Part shown: positions 1 to 4,717 of the stretch, piece by piece
Layout: every line of letters starts with the position of its first letter
How positions within the stretch are numbered: position 1 is the first letter of the stretch
NCBI GenBank assembly: GCA_017628935.1
Contig: JAGBYC010000205.1
Coordinates: 1-6,368, forward strand
DNA length: 6,368 nt
Direction: 5' to 3'
DNA from: Clostridia bacterium
GTDB lineage: Bacteria; Bacillota; Clostridia; Christensenellales; Borkfalkiaceae
Made by a program: the position numbers and the translations under genes
The notes under the pieces: model-generated
Told to the model about the DNA's origin: nothing
Databases searched by the model: none
The model's input: the letters and a program-made list of their open reading frames with translations, nothing else

Positions 1-103
1 CTTCTCCAAAGTGCTATCAGCATACAGTCCTCATCCATAAAGACACCTGAGAGTGTTACTCCTTCGGTCGCGCAAAGCGCATTTCCTGTAAGCCTCGTAT
101 AGC
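1..103 (-). promoter_or_regulatory. Glycine riboswitch (tandem; aptamer I complete, aptamer II cut by window edge)
   Basis: Read on the minus strand, this matches the glycine-riboswitch consensus: a GGAAA segment, a P3 hairpin GCGC-TTT-GCGC (80-70), the block ACCGAAGGAGTAA (about 69-57), then CTCTCAGG and GAGGAC. A short extra stem sits between the last two blocks, as I recall for some clostridial examples. P1 pairs 93-86 (GCTTACAG) with 27-20 (CTGTATGC), with one U-U mismatch. A leader-linker kink-turn is visible: GCTA (103-100), bulge TAC, GA (96-95), opposite GA (18-17) and TAGC (16-13). The final TTTGGAGAAG (10-1) is the usual start of a second aptamer. In this family glycine binding commonly activates glycine-cleavage genes or controls glycine/alanine transporters. 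The controlled gene lies beyond position 1 and cannot be named. Confidence 0.88.
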
Positions 104-117
104 TATTAAATTTAATA

Positions 118-132
118 ATGGTATTATACCAT
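118..132. promoter_or_regulatory. Perfect 15-base dyad over the -10 box, possible operator
   Basis: ATGGTAT-T-ATACCAT is a perfect 7-1-7 inverted repeat that contains the whole -10 box of the riboswitch promoter. A dimeric repressor bound here would block polymerase. No regulator gene is nearby and AT-rich -10 regions form dyads by chance, so operator function is an inference. Confidence 0.35.
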
Positions 133-151
133 AATAAAATTTAAAATGCAA
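123..151 (-). promoter_or_regulatory. Sigma-A-type promoter of the glycine riboswitch transcript
   Basis: On the minus strand there is a perfect -10 box TATAAT (128-123) and a -35-like TTGCAT (151-146) separated by exactly 17 bases. Transcription would begin near 116, about 13 bases before the riboswitch kink-turn. The -35 box abuts the T-run of the upstream terminator, so the two units are packed tightly. Confidence 0.7.
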
Positions 152-180
152 TAAAAACCCCGTGTTAGTTAAACACGGGG
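151..180 (-). terminator. Intrinsic terminator of the lipoprotein gene
   Basis: The stem 180-172 (GGGGTGTTT-side arm read on the minus strand as CCCCGTGTT) pairs over nine bases with 166-158, around a 5-base loop. On the minus strand it is followed by TTTTTAT. It begins seven bases after the lipoprotein stop codon (190-188). This is a classic strong Rho-independent terminator. Confidence 0.9.
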
Positions 181-187
181 TAGTTTA

Positions 188-3100
188 TTATTCAGCGTCA
201 GTTTCTTCAGCGTCAGTTTCGTTTAATACGTCGTTGCCTTTTTCAAGTTCTTCAAGGTCAATAACTTCTTCAACTACTTCTTCGTTTTCTTCGCCGATGC
301 GTGCTGCTTCTTCATAGTCGTATTCCGTATCAAAATCGTCTTTTTCAACGTTAATTTTTGACTTTTTATCAAGAATTTTCTTAATAGCGATTGAGCGCGC
401 GTCTTTAGAATAATATTCTTCTTTTTTCTTAGCAGTTTTAGCACGTTTTTTAGTGTTGTTTTTAATAATTACTACTACGATAGCAATTATAAGCGCAAGT
501 GCTATAATACCAGAAATAATTAAAAGTGGTAAATCTTGAGTAAGCGAATCTTTGTAAGGGTTGCTTTCTTCGTTTTCAGTTTCTTCTTCCTCTTCAGTTG
601 TAGTTTCGTCTATAACGTTATCAACGTGAATAGTTTCGTAAGAAACAAACTTAATATAATCGTTACCTTTATAAACTTCAGTAGCAGGGAATTCGCGAGT
701 TTTTTCTGCCTCTTCGCCGTCGTCGTTAGTGTACTTAACGGTTGCTACGCGTTTATATTCAAACGAACTGAAAGTGTAAGATGCTTTTTTAGTAGCGTCA
801 GTTTCATTTTTAATAAGAGTGTTAAATTCGTCAACGTATTGAGCTTTTTCTTTAGCAAAATCGTCTGCTTCAAAGTCAGCAATATAAACATTATCAACGA
901 ATATAGTACCTACGCTACCAGCGCCACCGTCACGGTCACCGTTGTAAATTTCAACACGGTAATCAATGCTTTCGTTACCAGTTGCTACGTAGAAACGAAT
1001 TTCAACCCAGTTTTCGTTTGCTTTATGTGAAGTAGCAGTAACTACGCCAGACTTGATAATTTGGTTTTCACCGTCGTCGTCACCAGTAATGTCAAGAAGG
1101 TCAAACTTATTAGTAGTAAGGTTGTATTTAGTAGTAGAAAGATATACGTTTGCTTTAGCGCTACCAGTTACGCGTAATTTAACAATAATAGCAGTGTAAG
1201 AGTTTGCGCTAAGAGTTGATTTACTTGAAACAAGTGCCGAGTTAGTTAATTCTTTATTATGAAGAACTAATGATTGAGCGTTAGTATTGTAAGTTTTTTT
1301 GTCGCTTCTTAAATTAGTTAAAGTTTTTAAAGTAGCAACGTCAAACGTATAACCGTTAGCAATATAAGTATCATTGTAAGCACTATTTACTAAACCAGAT
1401 TCAACTTTAGTTTTGTCAGTGGCAACAAGGTTAAATTCAGGAACGCTAACTGGTTTAGATTGAATTTCTAACTGGCCAGCAATATCAGTTGAAAGGCTGT
1501 ATTCGTCGTGCGAGTGAGCGTCTTTACTATCGTCAAAGTTATTGATATCACCGTAAAGCGTTTTCTTACTTGAGTTATTGTTTGAAGAAATAAGGTTGTA
1601 AATTTCTTCACTTACAACAGCGTCTTGAACGTTTGCGATAATTGCGTAACCTTCAGCAAGGTCGCGTGAAGGCATATTAGATGTAACGCCTTTATCAATG
1701 CCTAAAAGCATATTCAACGTAAACTTAACGTCGTTTTTGGTAGGGTTGTAAACTGCAACGGTGTATTTATTCCAGTAACCAAAATCACCTTTTTCGTCAC
1801 CAGCTTTAATGTTTGCAAATACGTCAACTGCGTCTTTACCAGTTTCTTGAAGTTGAATTTTTGCTACTGCTTTAGTTGAAAGGTTAGTAATTTTTGCTTG
1901 AGCGTAGAAAGTAATAACTTTTCTTTCATCACTTGCAACGGTAAATTCTTTAGTTTTGAAAGTGCCTGACGACGCTTTGCTAAACGCAATATAGTTAACT
2001 ACACTAGCGTCGTTAAAGTCGTTAAACTTAACTTTTTCGCTATCAAAAATTGCAGGGGCGTTAGTTTTTAATTCTCCAGCAGTACTAGTAACGTGAGTAT
2101 TTAAACCACCGTTTGTAAGGTCGTACGGTTTATTAGTTATTTCGTCAATATTAGCAAAGGCAAAATTAGAACCTGTTAAATCAGTGCTTGTATAAGAAAT
2201 TCCGTTAGGGTAAGCAACTTTAATTTCAGTTTTAGTATAAGTTTTAGGAGTAGTTTCGTTATATTCGGCTTTATCACCGTTATCTAAATAAGTTAAATCC
2301 TTTAAATTTTTAGTTAAGGTGGCTTTAGTAGTATCGTTAGTTACGTTAATAACGCCGTTTTCAGTCCAAGCGCTGTATTCTTCTTTAGTATAAGTTTTGA
2401 ATGATAAGTTATCAAAGAAAGCGTAACCTTCAACGTAACCGTCAGTGTTAGTTTTAGAGCCTTTACCAAGACCTAAAGTAACAATGTATGACGTAGAGTT
2501 GATTTCAGAGCCTTTAACAAGTAAGTTAATTTGAGCCCATTCTTCGTTAGTGTTAATATTGTCAACTAAAATAGGGGCTAAGTCGTTACCACCAATGCTG
2601 TTAGTAATTAAAACGTACGCGCCGTATTCTTTAGATGATTTTTTATCAACAACTATCGTGTCAAGTTCAGAAGTTTTTACCCAAACCGTTAACACACCGT
2701 ATTTGTTTTGTGGAACGGTAAGTGTGGTAGACGACGTGAATTTTTGCGCCGTACCTTGTCTTGCTACTGACGACTTGTTGTTAATCATTAACACTTTTGT
2801 TCCTTCAGTGTTAGCGTTAACGCGTTTGGCAGTATCTTCAGCGTCGTATTCGTTTTTAACTAAACCGTAGTAATCAGGAGTGCGTGGGTTGTTAGTAGGT
2901 TTGTTAGTAAGTTTTGAATACGCATCGTCGCTTGTATCAATAATACCCGAAGTAGCAGTAGACGTAATTGAACTTGTATTGCTTTTATCGTTGCTTCTTG
3001 TCCATTTAATAGAAGAACTATATGGGTAAGAAGTTTTTTCATTTGTATAGAACTCAAAGTCGCCGTTTGCAAGCGCTTGATAATCTGTTACAGAAGTTTC

Positions 3101-3235
3101 TTCGGTAGGGGTTGTAGTATCGTCGTCTGGCGTTTCTTCTTCAGGGTCGCAAGCCGTAAATACGAAAAGCGAAAGCGCCATTATTACCGAAAGAATTAAA
3201 ATAAGGAATTTTTTTAATTTGTTAGTTACTGTCAT
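188..3235 (-). CDS. Large surface lipoprotein with three beta-rich modules and a second, C-terminal membrane anchor
   Basis: I do not recognise a named family. I choose the ATG at 3235-3233 (1015 aa) because AAGGTGG lies just before it and the signal peptide then starts normally. A GTG 13 codons upstream would fall in the leader hairpin. Residues 1-28 are a lipoprotein signal peptide (KLKK, hydrophobic core, FTA-C) with Cys29 as the lipidated residue; Phe at -3 is less usual. An acidic, Thr-rich linker follows. Three similar modules can be seen at about 55-281 (starts NGDFEF, ends YAFFDNLSF), 392-537 (ends GYAIIANVQ) and 612-788 (ends GTIFVDNVYI). They resemble jelly-roll, CBM4/9-like beta-sandwiches, so glycan binding is possible but inferred. 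An acidic spacer, one transmembrane helix (about 902-924), KKRAKTAKKK and a cytoplasmic tail of about 91 charged residues complete it. It is flanked by its own promoter and terminator, so it is probably monocistronic. Confidence 0.85.
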   Translation of the reverse strand: MTVTNKLKKFLILILSVIMALSLFVFTACDPEEETPDDDTTTPTEETSVTDYQALANGDFEFYTNEKTSYPYSSSIKWTRSNDKSNTSSITSTATSGIIDTSDDAYSKLTNKPTNNPRTPDYYGLVKNEYDAEDTAKRVNANTEGTKVLMINNKSSVARQGTAQKFTSSTTLTVPQNKYGVLTVWVKTSELDTIVVDKKSSKEYGAYVLITNSIGGNDLAPILVDNINTNEEWAQINLLVKGSEINSTSYIVTLGLGKGSKTNTDGYVEGYAFFDNLSFKTYTKEEYSAWTENGVINVTNDTTKATLTKNLKDLTYLDNGDKAEYNETTPKTYTKTEIKVAYPNGISYTSTDLTGSNFAFANIDEITNKPYDLTNGGLNTHVTSTAGELKTNAPAIFDSEKVKFNDFNDASVVNYIAFSKASSGTFKTKEFTVASDERKVITFYAQAKITNLSTKAVAKIQLQETGKDAVDVFANIKAGDEKGDFGYWNKYTVAVYNPTKNDVKFTLNMLLGIDKGVTSNMPSRDLAEGYAIIANVQDAVVSEEIYNLISSNNNSSKKTLYGDINNFDDSKDAHSHDEYSLSTDIAGQLEIQSKPVSVPEFNLVATDKTKVESGLVNSAYNDTYIANGYTFDVATLKTLTNLRSDKKTYNTNAQSLVLHNKELTNSALVSSKSTLSANSYTAIIVKLRVTGSAKANVYLSTTKYNLTTNKFDLLDITGDDDGENQIIKSGVVTATSHKANENWVEIRFYVATGNESIDYRVEIYNGDRDGGAGSVGTIFVDNVYIADFEADDFAKEKAQYVDEFNTLIKNETDATKKASYTFSSFEYKRVATVKYTNDDGEEAEKTREFPATEVYKGNDYIKFVSYETIHVDNVIDETTTEEEEETENEESNPYKDSLTQDLPLLIISGIIALALIIAIVVVIIKNNTKKRAKTAKKKEEYYSKDARSIAIKKILDKKSKINVEKDDFDTEYDYEEAARIGEENEEVVEEVIDLEELEKGNDVLNETDAEETDAE
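191..220 (-). repeat. 15-base perfect tandem duplication at the lipoprotein C-terminus
   Basis: TTCAGCGTCAGTTTC occurs twice in direct succession (191-205 and 206-220). In the protein it makes the last ten residues ETDAE-ETDAE. It is in frame and close to the stop, so it only lengthens the acidic tail. It probably arose by slippage and its copy number may vary between strains. Confidence 0.85.
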
Positions 3236-3238
3236 AAG

Positions 3239-3271
3239 CCACCTTATACTAAAACGCTTTATATTAAAGCG
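3239..3271 (-). promoter_or_regulatory. Lipoprotein leader: hairpin and ribosome binding site
   Basis: A perfect 7-base stem with a 3-base loop (CGCTTTA, 3271-3265 with 3261-3255 on the minus strand) lies in the 5' leader. It is followed by the Shine-Dalgarno-like AAGGTGG (3245-3239), three bases from the ATG at 3235. The short spacing is slightly unusual. The hairpin may protect the messenger or tune translation. Its presence in the leader argues against the upstream GTG start. Confidence 0.5.
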
Positions 3272-3294
3272 CACTAATTTTATTATACTTAACT

Positions 3295-3323
3295 ATTATA
3301 ATATATTTTGCCCCAAAAAGCAA
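3295..3323 (-). promoter_or_regulatory. Promoter of the lipoprotein gene
   Basis: On the minus strand TTGCTT (3323-3318) and a perfect TATAAT (3300-3295) are 17 bases apart. The predicted transcript start near 3288 gives a leader of about 50 bases. A second TATAAT-like box (about 3287-3282) lacks a matching -35 box. Confidence 0.65.
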
Positions 3324-3354
3324 TAATAATAAACAATTTTTTACCCTTTTAACA

Positions 3355-3369
3355 TAACTTTCAAAGTTA
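3355..3369. promoter_or_regulatory. 15-base perfect dyad in the divergent intergenic region
   Basis: TAACTTT-C-AAAGTTA is a perfect 7-1-7 inverted repeat between the divergently transcribed lipoprotein and TSUP genes. It could be an operator, but its sequence differs from the dyad at 118-132 and it overlaps neither predicted promoter. Given the AT content, chance is a fair explanation. Confidence 0.25.
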
Positions 3370-3412
3370 ATTTTTGCTAAAATTCTTGTTATTGCGCCTT
3401 TTTAGTTAAATT

Positions 3413-3441
3413 TTTACAAAAATTTATTTTTTAAGAATTAT
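3413..3441 (+). promoter_or_regulatory. Possible promoter of the first TSUP gene
   Basis: TTTACA (3413-3418) matches five of six -35 bases and AATTAT (3436-3441) four of six -10 bases, with a 17-base spacer. The leader would be about 22 bases and has no clear Shine-Dalgarno sequence before the ATG at 3470. This is the best candidate in very AT-rich DNA, so the call is weak. Confidence 0.3.
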
Positions 3442-3469
3442 TTTTTGTTGTTTAGTCAAAAATTATTTT

Positions 3470-3841
3470 ATGAATAAAAAAACGTTTAAAGAAAAGTTGT
3501 TTTTAATTTTAGCAGGTGGTTTTACTGGCATTTGTAACGGGCTTTTTGGTGGTGGAGGAGGCATGATAACCGTTCCTTTTTTAACAATGTTATGTGGTTA
3601 CGAACCTAAAAAAGCGCACGCTACTGCAATAGCAGTAATTTTACCAGTATCCGTTATTAGCGCCGTAATTTACACCGTAAAAGGCTATTTTGAATTAAAG
3701 CTTAGTTTAGGTGTAGGCATAGGCGTAATTTTAGGTGGCGTTTTAGGTGCTTTGTTACTTAAAAAATTTTCAAATTCAGTTATTGAAAAGGTGTTTGCTG
3801 GGATAATGGTGGTTGCAGGCATTAAACTCCTCTTTTTCTAA
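3470..3841 (+). CDS. Half-size TSUP (TauE/SafE, DUF81) permease subunit, first of a pair
   Basis: This 123-residue membrane protein covers one repeat of the TauE/SafE fold. A Lys-rich start (NKKTFKEK) leads into a first hydrophobic segment with the family signature G-x-x-x-G with GGGGG and VPFL (residues about 16-38). Next come HATAIAVILPVSV (50-62), a Gly-rich segment (about 79-97) and the usual repeat end KKFSNSVIEKVFAG then a final helix (98-122). Full-length members have about 250 residues in two such repeats and carry small anions such as sulfite, sulfoacetate or other organosulfur compounds. This protein stops cleanly after one repeat. The second half is encoded at 4172, so the two probably assemble together. 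The substrate cannot be read from the sequence. ATG was chosen as the first Met before the hydrophobic region; no good ribosome site is visible. Confidence 0.85.
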   Translation: MNKKTFKEKLFLILAGGFTGICNGLFGGGGGMITVPFLTMLCGYEPKKAHATAIAVILPVSVISAVIYTVKGYFELKLSLGVGIGVILGGVLGALLLKKFSNSVIEKVFAGIMVVAGIKLLFF

Positions 3842-3846
3842 AAAAT

Positions 3847-3952
3847 TATAAACGGCGTATAACTTCGTTTACTGCTTAGGCTCAACACTTCAACAACCAA
3901 AAAGGTTAGTTTCAGCGTTTTGCCTTCGCGAGCCTTGTTATACTTGTTTCTA
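3847..3952 (+). repeat. Structured 3'-end repeat element, copy A
   Basis: This 106-base element starts five bases after the stop of the first TSUP gene. It begins TATAAACGGCGT and ends CTTGTTTCTA, like the copy at 6235. It folds as nested arms: GTATAAC (3857-3863) with GTTATAC (3937-3943), GGCTC (3879-3883) with GAGCC (3930-3934), and an apical hairpin AAC-AACC (3892-3898), loop AAAAA, GGTT-A-GTT (3904-3911) with one bulged A. Its right arm (3930-3952) is also related to the two 58-base repeats that follow. I do not know this family; it may be a REP/MITE-like repeat or a 3'-UTR RNA structure. Confidence 0.65.
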
Positions 3953-3973
3953 ATTTCTTAGGGGGTTAATATC

Positions 3974-4031
3974 TTTTTTATTCCGTTAAACGTTTTACGA
4001 GCCTTGTCTTGCTTGTTTCTATGTCGTTAAA
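3974..4031 (+). repeat. 58-base direct repeat, copy C
   Basis: This copy matches 4068-4125 at 55 of 58 positions, with a 94-base offset. It starts with a T-run and TTCCGTTAAAC, then a core running from GAGCC to TTGTTTCTATG (3999-4023) shared with the right arms of the 105-base elements. A small hairpin GTTAAA-ACAG-TTTAAC (4026-4041) follows. The left GTTAAAC (3985-3991) could instead pair with GTTTAAC (4035-4041). Confidence 0.8.
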
Positions 4032-4067
4032 ACAGTTTAACAAACTTGCTTTTAATTTTTTAGATGA

Positions 4068-4125
4068 TTTTTTATTCCGTTAAACATTTTACAAGCCTTG
4101 TCTTGCTTGTTTCTATGCCGTTAAA
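4068..4125 (+). repeat. 58-base direct repeat, copy D
   Basis: This is the second copy, with three single-base differences from 3974-4031. It runs into the terminator-like hairpin just before the second TSUP gene. No reading frame or start signal in the stretch 3842-4171 suggests a protein, so I treat this inter-gene region as repeats and regulatory RNA. Confidence 0.8.
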
Positions 4126-4148
4126 CTATGTTTAATAGGCAGTTTTTT
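4117..4148 (+). terminator. Terminator-like hairpin between the two TSUP genes
   Basis: GCC-G-TTAAAC (4117-4126), loop TAT, and GTTTAA-TA-GGC (4130-4140) form a stem of about ten pairs, counting one G-U pair and a bulged A. AG and six T residues (4143-4148) follow. That is the form of an intrinsic terminator. It ends 23 bases before the next start codon, so it would either end the first gene's transcript or act as an attenuator for the second. Confidence 0.5.
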
Positions 4149-4171
4149 ACTTCAACTATTTATAGGTGTGT

Positions 4172-4567
4172 ATGTTCGATTTAGATTTTTTATGGTTTTT
4201 AATAGCAGGTTTTTTGGCAGGTATTCCAGGGGGAATGGGCATGGGTGGTGGCACGGTGCTTATTCCTATTTTAATAGTGTTTTTAGGTGTTACTCAGCAT
4301 AACGCTCAAGCAGTTAATTTAATTACTTTTATACCTATGGCAATTGTAGTTTTAATTTTTCACTTTAAAAACAAACTTGTTAAGGTTAAAGATTTGCTTT
4401 GGCTTATTATTCCTGCCGTGGTGTTTGGGGTAGGGGCAAGTTTGCTTGCAACCGTAATAAAAGGCGAAATTTTAAAGCGAATTTTCGGTGGATTTTTAAT
4501 AGTGTTATCGGTAATACAGTTTTTTTCGCAAAAAATCAAGCAAAAAGCGCAAAAAATGCTAAAGTAG
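4172..4567 (+). CDS. Half-size TSUP (TauE/SafE, DUF81) permease subunit, second of a pair
   Basis: This 131-residue membrane protein is the counterpart of the half-permease at 3470. Its first segment carries the same signature (GFLAGIPGG then MGMGGG and IPIL, residues about 13-35). It continues with an Ala/Asn motif (QAVNLITFIP, 46-55), a basic loop (FKNKLVKVKD, 65-74), a Gly/Ala-rich segment, and the repeat end LKRIFGGFLIVLSVIQFF (101-118). A basic tail (KIKQKAQKMLK), probably cytoplasmic, finishes it. The two proteins align along their whole length, as the two repeats of a normal TSUP protein do. I chose ATG 4172 over GTG 4166 because TAGGTG lies just upstream of it and the protein then starts FDLDFLWF. 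Substrate unknown. Confidence 0.85.
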   Translation: MFDLDFLWFLIAGFLAGIPGGMGMGGGTVLIPILIVFLGVTQHNAQAVNLITFIPMAIVVLIFHFKNKLVKVKDLLWLIIPAVVFGVGASLLATVIKGEILKRIFGGFLIVLSVIQFFSQKIKQKAQKMLK

Positions 4568-4574
4568 TTTAATT

Positions 4575-4597
4575 TTATAAATATTATAAGTTTTTTT
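4575..4597 (+). terminator. Weak A/T-only hairpin with T-run after the second TSUP gene
   Basis: TTATAA (4575-4580), loop ATA, TTATAA (4584-4589) and then G with seven T residues (4591-4597). The position is right for a terminator, seven bases after the TAG stop. The stem has no G-C pair and would be unstable, so efficiency is doubtful. Confidence 0.25.
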
Positions 4598-4607
4598 AAA
4601 TACACTA

Positions 4608-4636
4608 TTGAAATCGTTTGAGTTTTGGTGTATAAT
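4608..4636 (+). promoter_or_regulatory. Promoter of the Ppx/GppA gene
   Basis: TTGAAA (4608-4613) and a perfect TATAAT (4631-4636) are separated by exactly 17 bases. The transcript would start near 4643, leaving a leader of about 70 bases. This is one of the two clearest promoters in the window and separates the phosphatase gene from the TSUP genes. Confidence 0.8.
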
Positions 4637-4699
4637 AAGCCTAAGATCAAAAGTATGCAGCTAGTTTTATACTCAAGTCTACATCATTTTTACTACGTT

Positions 4700-4717
4700 A
4701 AAGAGGTATAAAAATTG
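4700..4717 (+). promoter_or_regulatory. Ribosome binding site fixing a TTG start
   Basis: AAAGAGG (4700-4706) lies eight bases before the TTG at 4715-4717. The next in-frame Met is residue 21, downstream of the essential DLGSN motif, so the TTG must be the real start. A TTG start usually lowers translation. Confidence 0.75.

Noticed and set aside
536..1030. Plus-strand open frame of 164 codons inside the lipoprotein gene.
   Set aside because: It is antisense to a well-supported gene, its Phe/Val/Ser-rich translation mirrors the complementary strand, and no ribosome site or promoter supports it.
2550..3072. Open frames on both strands overlapping the lipoprotein N-terminal half (2550-2870 plus, 2860-3072 minus).
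   Set aside because: Both are frame shadows of the lipoprotein gene with no start signals or recognisable domains.
3236..3274. GTG at 3274 as the start of the lipoprotein.
   Set aside because: It places 13 extra residues before the signal peptide, lies inside the leader hairpin region, and lacks the AAGGTGG that precedes the ATG at 3235.
3930..4117. CRISPR array, from the repeated 25-base cores.
   Set aside because: Spacing between cores is irregular (69 and 94 bases), the spacers share similarity, and no cas gene is seen.
3470..4567. A single TSUP gene broken by a frameshift or insertion.
   Set aside because: Each half has its own start, complete repeat and sensible end, and the second has its own ribosome site. 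A disrupted gene would more likely show ragged ends or leftover coding sequence between them.
4360..4650. Minus-strand open frame opposite the second TSUP gene.
   Set aside because: It overlaps a clear TSUP coding sequence and the phosphatase promoter, and its translation has no recognisable feature.
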